A DNA stretch of 64,000 nt from JAVBQJ01 sp045585875 (GTDB taxonomy: Bacteria > Verrucomicrobiota > Lentisphaeria > Victivallales > Victivallaceae), in contig JAZMZH010000005.1 of NCBI GenBank assembly GCA_045585875.1, positions 28,050-92,049 of the forward strand, in the 5' to 3' direction. Positions 8,719 to 16,531 of the stretch are shown here, in pieces. A model generated the notes under the pieces. That model was given only the letters and a program-made list of their open reading frames with translations, had not been told where the DNA came from and did not search any database. The position numbers and the translations under genes were made by a program. Within the stretch, counting starts at the first letter, position 1; every line of letters starts with the position of its first letter.

Positions 8719-9921
8719 ATGGCGGTATTCAAATATCTTGCGGCGGCTCCGGGCCGACGGTCCTCCGAGGTCGAGGTGGAGGCGGAAAACCCCGCCGAAG
8801 CCCTGCGCAAGCTCCGGGCCAGGGGCGACACCGTCATCCGTTTCCTGGGGGAGGCGGACGCCGGGAGCGACAACGCGATCTTTCTGCGGCGCAAAAAGAA
8901 GATCGACGTGCTGCTTTTCACCTCCGAACTCTCTCCTCTGCTGGCGGCGGGGATTCCCATCGAGAGGGCGCTGGCCATCATCGCCGAGGGGTGTGAAAAC
9001 GAGGATCAGCGGGCCTTTGTGGTCTCCCTGCGGCAGGGGCTTCACGAGGGCAAGAAGCTCTCGGCCGTCATCCGTTCCTACGGACGGGCCTTCCCCGGAT
9101 TTTACGCCAATTTGATCGAATCCGGCGAGGAATCCGGTTCGCTGGCGGTGGTGACCGCCGAGCTGGAACGTTTTTTGAAGGAGAGCCGGGAAACCCGGGA
9201 CTTCATTATTTCCGGGGCCATTTATCCGGCGGTGGTGCTGGCGGTGACGGTGGCGGTTTCGCTGCTCATGTTTCTGGTTTTCATACCCCGTTTCGCCCGG
9301 CTCTTCGAGGACATGGGGCGCGCCATGCCCGAATCCATGAATTTCCTTCTGGCGGTGAGCGCATTTTTCAAGTGGACATGGTGGAGCGTGCCCTGCGCCC
9401 TCTTCATCGGCTGGCGGGCGGCCCGGAGCTTTTTCGGCGGAAACACCATTGAGCGATGGAGGAGCCGCGCCGTGCTCGGGATTCCGATCGTGGGCAAACT
9501 CCTCGTCCGCATGGAGGTGGGGCGCTTCTGCCGGACTCTGGCGATCCTCCTGGGAAATCAGGTGGAGATCATCCATTCGCTCCGGATCGCGGTCAGGGTG
9601 ATCCAGAATCAGCATATCCGGGAGAGTTTCGACCGGGTCGAGGGGATGCTCCGGGGCGGCCGCCGGCTCTCCGACGCGCTGCATGGAAATCCGTATCTGC
9701 CCCCCGGTTTCATCTCCAAACTCCGGGTCGGAGAGGAAACCGGCGAAACCGGTCCCATGCTCTCCGGCATCGCCGCCCAGACCGAGGCGGACGCCAGGCA
9801 GAGGATACGCCGCCTGCTCAACGCCTTCGAGCCGCTCATCATCGTCGTGCTGGCTCTGGTGGTGGTTGTTGTTGTGATTTCAATTTTCATGGCGATTATG
9901 GACATAAACAGTATTGAGTGA
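8719..9921 (+). CDS. gspF: type II secretion inner-membrane protein GspF (operon 1)
   Basis: This 400-residue protein has the GspF/PilC plan: two repeated cytoplasmic T2SSF domains and three membrane helices. Each half has the typical run ending in a conserved Gly-Glu-Glu (ESGEESGS and VGEETGETG). The last helix (IIVVLALVVVVVVISIFMAI) closes the protein. GspF is the polytopic core of the platform and couples GspE to pseudopilin assembly. It begins 8 bp after gspE. A divergent second copy, with the same length and topology, is at 37917-39122. Confidence 0.92.
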   Translation: MAVFKYLAAAPGRRSSEVEVEAENPAEALRKLRARGDTVIRFLGEADAGSDNAIFLRRKKKIDVLLFTSELSPLLAAGIPIERALAIIAEGCENEDQRAFVVSLRQGLHEGKKLSAVIRSYGRAFPGFYANLIESGEESGSLAVVTAELERFLKESRETRDFIISGAIYPAVVLAVTVAVSLLMFLVFIPRFARLFEDMGRAMPESMNFLLAVSAFFKWTWWSVPCALFIGWRAARSFFGGNTIERWRSRAVLGIPIVGKLLVRMEVGRFCRTLAILLGNQVEIIHSLRIAVRVIQNQHIRESFDRVEGMLRGGRRLSDALHGNPYLPPGFISKLRVGEETGETGPMLSGIAAQTEADARQRIRRLLNAFEPLIIVVLALVVVVVVISIFMAIMDINSIE

Positions 9922-9962
9922 TATATTATCGGGCCGGATACCGGCAGAAAGGAAGATTCCGA

Positions 9963-10397
9963 ATGAAAAAACACTGCAATGCGAAAAGGACCGTCCGATA
10001 CGGATTCACCCTGGTGGAGATCATGGTGGTCATCGTGATCCTGGTGATGCTGGCCAGTGTCGCCACGCCGCTGTACTTCCGCCATCTGAAGAACTCCCGT
10101 ATCGCCACCGCCAAAACCCAGATTGCCATGCTGGAACAGGCTCTCGACGACTATCGTCTGGACAACGGCGACTATCCGGACGAACTCGCCGCGCTCATGG
10201 AAAATACCGAGCAGTTGTCCTCCTGGGACGGCCCCTACATCAAGCCCGCCGTGCCCAAAGACCCCTGGGGACGGGACTACGTCTACATCTGCCCGGGCGA
10301 AAACGGCGAGTTCGATCTGCTCTCCTACGGCAAGGACGGGCGGCCCGGCGGCAGCGGCGAGGACGCCGACATCGCCAATTACGTCGTAAACGACTGA
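9963..10397 (+). CDS. gspG: major pseudopilin GspG (operon 1)
   Basis: This 144-residue prepilin has a 15-residue basic leader, then GFTLVEIMVVIVILVMLA, a classic class III signal with Gly at -1 and Glu at +5. Further on are TAKTQIAMLEQALDDYRLDNGDYP and the GspG hallmark DPWGRDYVYICPG. The end (SYGKDGRPGG) matches the calcium-binding loop of major pseudopilins. It builds the pseudopilus after cleavage by a prepilin peptidase, which is not encoded in this window. The ATG at 9963 follows GAAAGGAAG and was preferred to an in-frame start at 9918 that would give an overlong leader. Confidence 0.92.
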   Translation: MKKHCNAKRTVRYGFTLVEIMVVIVILVMLASVATPLYFRHLKNSRIATAKTQIAMLEQALDDYRLDNGDYPDELAALMENTEQLSSWDGPYIKPAVPKDPWGRDYVYICPGENGEFDLLSYGKDGRPGGSGEDADIANYVVND

Positions 10398-10416
10398 TGC
10401 GAACTGCGGATCGTGC

Positions 10417-10986
10417 GTGAAACGGCGCGGATTCACTCTGCTGGAGATTCTGGCGGTCACCGCGGTGATGATGCTGGTCATTGCCGTGGCGACGGTGCGG
10501 ATGCGCCCGGGAGGCGCCGCCGTCAGGTTTGAAAACGCGGTGCGGGAGTACCGCAACTGCGCCCTGCGCGCCCGCAACGCCGCCCGCGAAAGGGGGATGC
10601 GGATGCAGGTGTGCTTCGACCCCGGCGCCGGAGAATTCCGGATTCGTGCTTACGACGGGGCGCCGGACGATGAGGATCCCCTGGAGTTGAACCTGCTGCT
10701 GCCCCCGGCGGAGTTGCTGGCCGAGAGCTTCGACGAGGAAACCGTCCGGGAAATCGCGGGCATTCCGGGGGATGCCGGGGACGAACCGCCCGCTTCGTGG
10801 CGGCTTCCGGAGGGATGCCGCATCGAGATCGACGGCGCGGAACCGGAGGAGGAGAGCCGCTGCGTGCTCTTTTATCCCTCGGGGGGCGCCGACGGCTCCG
10901 GATGTGTTCTGGCCATGGGGGGACGCCGGGTCCGGCTGACCCATTCGCCGCTCACCGGCGCGATGCTGGCGGAGGAGGAGCCGTGA
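10417..10986 (+). CDS. gspH: minor pseudopilin, GspH-like (operon 1)
   Basis: This 189-residue protein starts at GTG 10417 and has a short leader RRG, cleaved before FTLLEILAV with Glu at +5. One hydrophobic helix is followed by a beta-rich C-terminal domain, the pattern of GspH/FimT. Its place right after gspG fits this call. Minor pseudopilins H-I-J-K cap the pseudopilus tip and are thought to prime assembly and meet substrate. Sequence beyond the pilin helix is poorly conserved, so the letter is set by order. The stop overlaps the next GTG start. Confidence 0.75.
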   Translation: MKRRGFTLLEILAVTAVMMLVIAVATVRMRPGGAAVRFENAVREYRNCALRARNAARERGMRMQVCFDPGAGEFRIRAYDGAPDDEDPLELNLLLPPAELLAESFDEETVREIAGIPGDAGDEPPASWRLPEGCRIEIDGAEPEEESRCVLFYPSGGADGSGCVLAMGGRRVRLTHSPLTGAMLAEEEP

Positions 10987-11399
10987 AGAGCATCCGACAT
11001 GGTTTCACCCTGGTGGAGATGGTGGTCGCCATGGCCATTCTGTCCGGGAGCCTCGCCGCGTTGTTTTCCCTTGCCGCCGGAGCGCAGAAACGTCTTTTCA
11101 AGGCCCGCGCCGAGTGGCTGGAAAATCATCTGATGGAGCAGGCCGCGGAGTTTTATCTCCTCGGCATGGACCGGGACCCGGAGGCGCCGCCGGATTTCGT
11201 ATTCGATGAAAAGGAATACATCCCGGAGTGCTTTTTCGCCGACGCCGAGGATCTCCCGGAGGATTTCCTGATTTCGTCCGGACAGGCGGAGCTGGTGGAG
11301 ATGCGGATCCGGATCCTGCGCGCCTCCACCCGCGAACCGGTGCGGGAGCTGCGGGTGGAAAAGATCGACTACCGCAATCTGGAGACCGGCAATGAGTAG
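10983..11399 (+). CDS. gspI: minor pseudopilin, GspI-like (operon 1)
   Basis: This 138-residue protein begins at GTG 10983, which overlaps the stop of the H-like gene by 4 bp. The signal is SIRHG then FTLVEMVVAMAIL, with Gly at -1 and Glu at +5. GspI proteins are small, as this one is, and form the core of the tip complex with J and K. The stop overlaps the next start by 8 bp. The class is sure; the letter is by order and size. Confidence 0.75.
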   Translation: MKSIRHGFTLVEMVVAMAILSGSLAALFSLAAGAQKRLFKARAEWLENHLMEQAAEFYLLGMDRDPEAPPDFVFDEKEYIPECFFADAEDLPEDFLISSGQAELVEMRIRILRASTREPVRELRVEKIDYRNLETGNE

Positions 11400-12111
11400 A
11401 TCCCGGAACTTCACTCTGGCGGAGATGATGGTCTCCATGCTGCTGCTGGCGCTGGTCGGGACGATCCTTGCCACCGCCATGGGAATTTTTCTCAACAGCT
11501 ACAAGACCGCGCAGAAGGTGGAAAAGGAATTGCAGCGAAATCTCGCCATCGACGGTTTCGCCGATTCGGTGCTGGCGCGGGCGGTGCCCTTCAGCTGGCC
11601 GGACCGGGATGAGAACGACGCGGAAAAAGTGGTTTTCAAGGGCGAGCCGGATGAAATGTTTCTGTGCGCCCTGCGCCCGGTGCGGGATTCCGGCGGAATG
11701 ATTTTCGCGAGAGTCTATCAGGACGACGGCCGTCTGATGGTCGATTACAGCTTCACGCCGCTCCTGCCCTGGCTGGATATGGGCGGACAGAACTTCCGAA
11801 GCGAAGTGCTGGCGGAAAATCTCGAAAGCCTGGAGTTTCATTACGCCGTCATCGACCGGGAGGGGGAGGAGCCTCCGGAGTGGTATGAAAACTGGGAGGA
11901 CGCCGGGGCGGAGGACGGCATCCCCGACGCCGTGGCCATGACCTGCGTCTTCAGGGACGGCGCGAAACTCTCCTGGCTGCGGCGTGCCGCGGGGGTCAGC
12001 GGCACCGGAGCTTTTTATTCGCCGGTATCCTCCGGGGACGGAGGCGGCGCCGGCGGTTTCCAAACTCAGGGCAATCCCGGCGGTCCCCCGCCGCCCGGAG
12101 GGGGATTCTGA
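11392..12111 (+). CDS. gspJ: minor pseudopilin, GspJ-like (operon 1)
   Basis: This 239-residue protein has the leader MSRSRN before FTLAEMMVSMLLLALVG. Residue -1 is Asn rather than the usual Gly, while Glu at +5 is kept. A larger beta-rich domain follows (MIFARVYQDDG, VDYSFTPLLPW), in the size range of GspJ. The C-terminus is Gly/Pro-rich. It should sit with GspI and GspK at the pseudopilus tip. It overlaps the I-like gene by 8 bp and is followed after 1 bp by the K-like gene. Confidence 0.72.
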   Translation: MSRSRNFTLAEMMVSMLLLALVGTILATAMGIFLNSYKTAQKVEKELQRNLAIDGFADSVLARAVPFSWPDRDENDAEKVVFKGEPDEMFLCALRPVRDSGGMIFARVYQDDGRLMVDYSFTPLLPWLDMGGQNFRSEVLAENLESLEFHYAVIDREGEEPPEWYENWEDAGAEDGIPDAVAMTCVFRDGAKLSWLRRAAGVSGTGAFYSPVSSGDGGGAGGFQTQGNPGGPPPPGGGF

Positions 12112-12112
12112 G

Positions 12113-13099
12113 ATGAAGGGCGGACGCGGAGAGAGAGGCGCGGCGCTGATCGCCGTCCTGGCGCTGGTTTCCACCTGCAGCGTGCTGGTGGCGGCCATGG
12201 TCCTGCTGGGCCGGGTGCACCGTACCGAGGTGCATACCCGGTGTCTCATGAGCACATCCAGATACCTGGCCGAAAGCGCCGTGAACCGGATCGTGTGGCT
12301 GCTGACCGCGGATCGGGAACTCTTCCCGGACAGCGTGCCGGGGGAGGTCGATTACGACGAATTCAGCCACGACCGCTACATGGCCGACGGCGTGATCCAC
12401 ACCATGGAATACATGGGGCGCACTGTGCGCTTCCGGATAGAGGACGCCGTCCGCGGGCTGGATCTCTCCTCCGGGGCCTCCGGACTGGATGTGCTGCTGG
12501 CGGGACGGGAGGATGAGACCGCCGTCGCCGACGCCCTGGAGAGTTTCGCCGACAGGATCGGCGACTACATCGACGCCGACGACAGCGTGACCGGAGACGG
12601 CATGGAGGCGGATGATTTCGAAGCCGCCGGACAGGAGCCGCTGCCCCGCAACGGCGCCTGGCAGTACCGGGAGGAGCTGATGTGGCTGCCGGAAGCGGAG
12701 AAGTTTCTGCCCTGCGACCGTTTCGGCCGTCCGGTCGGAATCATGTTTCCGCAGGCCGCGTCCGCCGCTTCCTCCGATTCCAGGCCGAGTCTTTTCACCG
12801 CCACCTGGACCGAACTGACGACCCGGGGCGGCCTGTCCCAGTCCGAGGCGCTGCAGGTGCTCGAGGCGCTGAACCGTTGGCGGCGGGAAAAAACGCCTCT
12901 CTCCGACACCCTGGACGGGACCCTGTACCTGAATCTCGGCGAGAATTTCCGGCTTGACGAATCCGGCGTTTACCGGGTGACCGTCGAACAGGCCGCGGCG
13001 GACGGCGAACCCACCGCCGTGCTCAGCGCGGTTTTTGAGGCTTATTCCGGGGCGCCGGACGGAAACGTGCTCACCTTTTGGGAATGGATGGTTTTTTAG
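12113..13099 (+). CDS. gspK: minor pseudopilin GspK (operon 1)
   Basis: This 328-residue protein starts at ATG 12113, 1 bp after the J-like stop. It has the type of N-terminus seen in GspK: RGERGAALIAVLALVSTCSV, with a pilin-like helix but no Glu at +5. An early RYLAESAVNRIVWLL segment and the insertion with acidic repeats (YIDADDSVTGDGMEADDFE) match GspK proteins. GspK lacks the +5 Glu and caps the tip. It is the last gene of operon 1; repeats follow directly after its stop. Confidence 0.82.
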   Translation: MKGGRGERGAALIAVLALVSTCSVLVAAMVLLGRVHRTEVHTRCLMSTSRYLAESAVNRIVWLLTADRELFPDSVPGEVDYDEFSHDRYMADGVIHTMEYMGRTVRFRIEDAVRGLDLSSGASGLDVLLAGREDETAVADALESFADRIGDYIDADDSVTGDGMEADDFEAAGQEPLPRNGAWQYREELMWLPEAEKFLPCDRFGRPVGIMFPQAASAASSDSRPSLFTATWTELTTRGGLSQSEALQVLEALNRWRREKTPLSDTLDGTLYLNLGENFRLDESGVYRVTVEQAAADGEPTAVLSAVFEAYSGAPDGNVLTFWEWMVF

Positions 13100-13103
13100 C
13101 CAA

Positions 13104-13437
13104 GGTTGCGTAAAATACCGGCGCGTCTTTCTGCGCCTGACGAAAGTGCGAACCGGGAGCATTTTCGGCGGTTACTATACGAGTAGCCGCGCTCAAATTA
13201 CCCGATTCGCCTTTTTCGCCAGTCATCTGAAATCCGCTGCCGTTCTCTTGCGCACCCCCGGCTCATCCGGGGTTGCGTAAAGTACCGGCGCGTTTTGCGT
13301 CGCCTCGCAAAAGTCCGAAACGGGGCATTTTCGGCGGTTACCCTACGGGTAGCCGCACTCAAATTACCCATTTCGTCTTTTTCGCGAGTCATCCGAAATC
13401 CGCTGCCGCTCTTTTTCGCAACCCCGTCTTCAGCCGG
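13104..13437 (+). repeat. two tandem 167-bp repeats with a conserved hairpin
   Basis: Copy 1 starts at GGTTGCG 13104 and copy 2 at GGTTGCG 13271, a period of 167 bp with one-base indels. Both contain a stem-loop: 13168-13190 and 13334-13356, with arms GCGGTTAC(T/C) and (A/G)GTAGCCGC. At the ninth stem pair copy 1 has T-A and copy 2 has C-G, a compensatory change. No credible gene lies here. A 22-base segment of copy 2 (13307-13328) recurs almost unchanged at 29969-29991. Confidence 0.85.
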
Positions 13438-13542
13438 GTCTGCTTTCTCCGGGAGGTCTCCGGATGAAACGTTTCAAAACCCCATCTTTTTTTGGGAATA
13501 TTGCAATGGTGTTTCAGCTCAAAAACACTGAAAATGATACAA

Positions 13543-13567
13543 AAAAATCGAAAAAAACCCGATTTTT
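13543..13567. terminator. AT-rich hairpin before rpsP promoter
   Basis: AAAAATCG (13543-13550) pairs with CGATTTTT (13560-13567) around a 9-base loop, giving an A-tract/T-tract hairpin like a simple intrinsic terminator. It may end transcripts leaving the T2SS operon and insulate rpsP. Confidence 0.4.
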
Positions 13568-13569
13568 AT

Positions 13570-13597
13570 TTGCAGTTTTCCTCCTTCGTGATATATT
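13570..13597 (+). promoter_or_regulatory. putative sigma-70 promoter of rpsP operon
   Basis: TTGCAG (13570-13575) and TATATT (13592-13597) are separated by 16 bp. Transcription would start near 13604, some 100 bp before rpsP. Confidence 0.5.
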
Positions 13598-13609
13598 AAC
13601 AGGACATTG

Positions 13610-13659
13610 GATGCGGATTGCCGGAGACGGTACGGCGGTAAACGGCTGCCCGCCGCATC
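13610..13659 (+). promoter_or_regulatory. 5'-UTR hairpin of rpsP operon
   Basis: GATGCGG (13610-13616) pairs with CCGCATC (13653-13659). The stem would begin within a few bases of the predicted transcript start, so it may stabilise the 5' end or act as a ribosomal-protein leader. It matches no leader family that I can name. Confidence 0.35.
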
Positions 13660-13704
13660 GGAGCCGGCCCCGGTGAAAAAAATACAGGAAAAGGTTGTAA
13701 GAGT

Positions 13705-14067
13705 ATGGCACTTCGTATCAGATTGAAACGTACAGGCACCCGCAATCAGAGCTGCTTTCGCGTAGTTGTGATGGATGCCAGAAGCAGTCGGGACGGAAAG
13801 GCGATCGAGGAGATCGGTTTTTACGATCCCAACAAAAAAATTGAACGGCTCGACCTTGAGCGCTTCGCCTACTGGGTGAAGAACGGCGGCATCCCCTCCG
13901 AGACGGTCGGCGACATCGCGGATCGCCTCACCAAAGGGATCGTGCTGGCCGACCGGGTGCGCCCGGCTTCGATTTCCAAAAAGGCCAGGGCCAAAGCCGA
14001 GGCGGAAGCCAAGGCCAAGGCTGAAGCGGATGCCCAGGCCGACGCCGGCGAGCCCGCCCAGGCATGA
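13705..14067 (+). CDS. rpsP: 30S ribosomal protein S16
   Basis: This 120-residue protein carries the S16 N-terminus MALRIRLKRTGTRNQSCFRV and the conserved GRAIEEIG-type segment (GKAIEEIGFYDPNKK). The first 80 residues are the ribosomal core. The C-terminal 35 residues are an Ala/Lys/Glu-rich tail (KARAKAEAEAKAKAEADAQ), as in many longer S16 variants. S16 helps assemble the 30S subunit. It heads the cluster rpsP-KH-trmD-rplS-rnhB, a common arrangement, but rimM, which usually lies between the KH gene and trmD, is absent here. Confidence 0.96.
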   Translation: MALRIRLKRTGTRNQSCFRVVVMDARSSRDGKAIEEIGFYDPNKKIERLDLERFAYWVKNGGIPSETVGDIADRLTKGIVLADRVRPASISKKARAKAEAEAKAKAEADAQADAGEPAQA

Positions 14068-14126
14068 CGCCGCGGCGGACGCGATCCCGATGATGCGGTC
14101 CGACCGAATCATTTGCGAGGTGTGAG

Positions 14127-14429
14127 ATGTTTGGTTTTCTTAAAAAGCTCTTCGGCGGAAAAGGCGGAGCGTGCTGCTGTCATGCTGCGGGCAGCGGTCC
14201 GGAGGCGTTTGTCGCTTATGTGGCCGCTCAGCTCGTCGATTATCCCGGAGATCTTTCCGTCAGGAGCGAGGAAAAGGACGGCGCGATCACGATTTACATC
14301 GAGTGCCGCCAAGAGGACAGAGGCAAGATCATCGGCAAGCATGGCAAGACCATCTCGGCCATCCGCAATCTTGCCGGAGGCGCCGCCGGCCGTATGCGCC
14401 GACGCGTCAATGTCGAAGTGGTTGATTGA
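14127..14429 (+). CDS. khpA: KH-domain RNA-binding protein (KhpA/YlqC family) with Cys-rich N-terminus
   Basis: This 100-residue protein ends in a single KH domain with the GxxG loop IIGKHGKTISAIRNLAGG. KhpA proteins bind RNA and are usually about 75-80 residues. This one has about 25 extra N-terminal residues: a hydrophobic start MFGFLKKLFGGKGG followed by Ala and CCCH at residues 16-19. The Cys/His cluster could bind a metal or be redox-active, but that is inference. The start follows GAGGTG. Its position between rpsP and trmD is the standard one for this family. Confidence 0.85.
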   Translation: MFGFLKKLFGGKGGACCCHAAGSGPEAFVAYVAAQLVDYPGDLSVRSEEKDGAITIYIECRQEDRGKIIGKHGKTISAIRNLAGGAAGRMRRRVNVEVVD

Positions 14430-15130
14430 AATTGAAGGTTGATGTGGTCACCATTTTCCCGGAGCTTTACCCGGGACCTCTGGGCCACAGTGTTGTCGGG
14501 CGTGCGCTCCGAAACGGAATTCTGGATGTGCACGCGGTTGATTTGAGAAATTTTGCGCATGACCGCCGCGGTACGGTGGACGATAAGCCTTACGGCGGCG
14601 GACCGGGCATGCTGATGAAGGTCGAGCCGCTCGTGGAGGCCGTCGAGTCTCTGCGGCGTCCGGAGAGCGTGGTCCTGCTGGCCACGCCCCGGGGCGAACG
14701 CTTCACGCAGCGGATGGCGGAGGAGCTCGCACAGGCTTCCCACCTTGTGATTGTCTGCGGACATTACGAGGGGGTGGACGAGCGGGCCGCCGAACTGCTG
14801 AAGTGGCGGGAGGTCTCCATCGGCGACTATGTCCTCTCCAGCGGCAATCTGCCGGCGATGGTGATCGTGGATGCCGTGGCCAGGCTCCTGCCGGGAGTGC
14901 TGGGCAGCGACGAATCCAGCGAGGACGAGTCCTTTTCCGCGGGGCTGTTGGAGTATCCGCAGTACACGCGGCCTCCGGAATACCGGGGGCTGAAGGTGCC
15001 TGAGGTGCTTTTGTCGGGAGATCACGGCGAGATCGCCCGGTGGAGACGGGCCGAAGCCGCCCGGATCACCGGACAGAGACGGCCGGATCTCTGCGGAGAG
15101 GACGCCGGTCCGGGATGCGCTGAGAGTTGA
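14426..15130 (+). CDS. trmD: tRNA (guanine-N1)-methyltransferase
   Basis: This 234-residue enzyme methylates G37 of tRNAs that read codons starting with C, using S-adenosylmethionine, and so prevents frameshifting. Trefoil-knot motifs are clear: LLATPRGERFTQRMA, HLVIVCGHYEGVDER and SIGDYVLSSGNLPAMV, then the lid SDESSEDESF. The N-terminus VDVVTIFPELYPG and YGGGPGMLMK match TrmD. The start must be a TTG codon, at 14426 (overlapping the KH stop) or 14432; no ATG fits. Its start overlap suggests coupling with the KH gene. Confidence 0.95.
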   Translation: MKLKVDVVTIFPELYPGPLGHSVVGRALRNGILDVHAVDLRNFAHDRRGTVDDKPYGGGPGMLMKVEPLVEAVESLRRPESVVLLATPRGERFTQRMAEELAQASHLVIVCGHYEGVDERAAELLKWREVSIGDYVLSSGNLPAMVIVDAVARLLPGVLGSDESSEDESFSAGLLEYPQYTRPPEYRGLKVPEVLLSGDHGEIARWRRAEAARITGQRRPDLCGEDAGPGCAES

Positions 15131-15154
15131 AGTGATTTCCGCCGAGGCGGAGAG

Positions 15155-15535
15155 ATGAACATGTTGCAGGAAAACGTGGAGGACAGGATGAACATAATGG
15201 ACAAACTGCGCAACGAGGGGTTGCGCGAGGACGCCGGTAAATTCAATGTCGGCGACACGATCAAAATCTATGTGAAGATCGTCGAGGGCGACACGCACCG
15301 TATCCAGAGCTTTACCGGTACGGTGATCCGCCGCCGGGGCGCCGGGATCGAAGAGACCTTCACCGTGCGCCGTGTGGTCGCCGGTCAGGGCGTGGAGAGG
15401 GTTTTCCCGGTGCATACCCCCATGATCGACCGTATCGAGGTGGTGCGCCGCGGTTCGGTCCGCCGGGCCAAGCTCCACTATCTGCGTACGAAGATCGGCA
15501 AGGCCGCCCGGGTGAAGGAGCTCAGGGAAAACTGA
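15155..15535 (+). CDS. rplS: 50S ribosomal protein L19
   Basis: This 126-residue protein matches L19: FNVGDTIKIYVKIVEGD, IQSFTGTVIRRRGAG, FTVRRVVAGQGVERVFP and the basic end RAKLHYLRTKIGKAARV. L19 sits at the 30S-50S interface. The ATG at 15155 follows GGCGGAGAG; an ATG at 15188 is possible and would give the more usual 115 residues. It lies 24 bp after trmD in the conserved trmD-rplS order. Confidence 0.96.
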   Translation: MNMLQENVEDRMNIMDKLRNEGLREDAGKFNVGDTIKIYVKIVEGDTHRIQSFTGTVIRRRGAGIEETFTVRRVVAGQGVERVFPVHTPMIDRIEVVRRGSVRRAKLHYLRTKIGKAARVKELREN

Positions 15536-15572
15536 TTCCGGTATCCGACCGGCGGTATCAAGGTCCCGCGGG

Positions 15573-16226
15573 ATGAAAAATCTGTCGGAAGATGACGAAC
15601 TCCTCCGCCTGGAAAATACATTGCGGGCGGAGGGGTTTCGCTTTATCGCCGGAGTGGACGAGGCCGGCCGCGGGCCGCTGGCCGGGCCGGTGGTGGCCGC
15701 CGCGGTGGTCTTTCCGCCCGGGGTCCCGCTGCCGGCGGTGAACGACTCCAAGAAACTTTCCGCCGCCTGCCGCGAAGAGCTGGAGGCGGCCGTCCGGGCG
15801 GTGCCGGGCGTGGAGGTTTCCGTGGCGGCGGTGACGGCGGAGGAGATTGACGCCTCCGACATCCTGCGGAGCACGCACCGGGCGATGCGGGAGGCGGTGA
15901 GAGGGCTCGCGAATTGTGATTTCGTGCTGGTGGACGGACTGCCAGTGGGCGGATTTGCCGCTCCGGACCGTTCGCTGGTGAAGGGCGACGCTCAATGCGC
16001 CTGCATCGCGGCGGCGAGCATCGTCGCAAAAGTTTTTCGGGATCGTCTGATGGTGGAATTCGATCGCGTGTACCCCGGCTACGGTTTTGCGGAGCACAAG
16101 GGATACGGCACGGCCGGACATCTTGAGGCTCTGCGTCGTCTGGGGCCGTGTCCGATTCACCGCCGGAGTTTCGCTCCGGTGCGGGATCTGATCGCGCCGC
16201 CGCCGGAGCAGCCCGAGCTTTTTTGA
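15573..16226 (+). CDS. rnhB: ribonuclease HII
   Basis: This 217-residue enzyme removes ribonucleotides from RNA-DNA hybrids. Catalytic motifs are visible: GVDEAGRGPLAGPVVAAAVV with the DE pair, VNDSKKLS, and the tail EHKGYGTAGHLEAL. The C-terminus (PPPEQPELF) resembles a PCNA/clamp-binding end. The length is typical. It follows rplS by 37 bp and closes the ribosomal cluster. Confidence 0.95.
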   Translation: MKNLSEDDELLRLENTLRAEGFRFIAGVDEAGRGPLAGPVVAAAVVFPPGVPLPAVNDSKKLSAACREELEAAVRAVPGVEVSVAAVTAEEIDASDILRSTHRAMREAVRGLANCDFVLVDGLPVGGFAAPDRSLVKGDAQCACIAAASIVAKVFRDRLMVEFDRVYPGYGFAEHKGYGTAGHLEALRRLGPCPIHRRSFAPVRDLIAPPPEQPELF

Positions 16227-16531
16227 CAGGAGCGGTTATGAAAATTGCAGAAAGAGTAAGGAGGTCTCCCCGCGCAACCGGCGCGGGTGTGACTGTGTGC
16301 GGCTGACCGGGATCTCCGGACGGGCGCGGGCGGGGAGGGCCCGCATCCCGCGCCTGCGCGATCCCCGCGGCCCGGAGGGAGACGGAAGTGTCTTCCGGCG
16401 TCCGGGCCTCCGGCTGTCTGCGGTGTGCGGGCCGCGGTATTCCGCGCCGCTTCCCGGGCCGGAACCGCCGATCGTCTTTGCAGTCGGCGGAGGTTTGACA
16501 GATTTGATTTCACTTTTGAGAGAGGAAAGAA
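16227..16531 (+). promoter_or_regulatory. structured leader region of thrS
   Basis: This 305-bp gap folds into several strong stems on paper. Element A: GGAGGTCT (16260-16267) with GGATCTCC (16310-16317), enclosing hairpin CCCGCGC/GCGCGGG (16269-16287). Element B: GGCGCGGG (16323-16330) with CCCGCGCC (16347-16354). Element C: a perfect 10-bp stem CCGCGGCCCG (16365-16374) with CGGGCCGCGG (16428-16437), enclosing GGAAG-TGT-CTTCC (16384-16396). A short open frame overlaps element A. I found no T-box sequence and no known RNA family. Confidence 0.55.
16238..16306 (+). CDS. putative 22-residue leader peptide before thrS
   Basis: ATG 16238 follows AGGAG with a 6-bp gap, a better ribosome site than many genes here, and the frame runs 22 codons to TGA 16304-16306. 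The peptide is MKIAERVRRSPRATGAGVTVCG. It contains two Thr codons (ACC at 16277, ACT at 16292) and an AGG-AGG pair. Those codons fall inside the arms of leader element A, so ribosome position could change the fold, as in attenuation. It could also be chance in a GC-rich leader. Confidence 0.35.
   Translation: MKIAERVRRSPRATGAGVTVCG

Noticed and set aside
13104..13437. CRISPR array
   Set aside because: Only two long, diverged units with no spacers.
13035..13531. Short frames across the 13104-13437 repeats
   Set aside because: Different frames are open in the two copies and the copies differ by one-base indels, so no protein is under selection.
16227..16531. T-box or other known tRNA-sensing leader for thrS
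   Set aside because: No T-box consensus and no specifier-loop pattern were found; the region was kept only as an unclassified structured leader.
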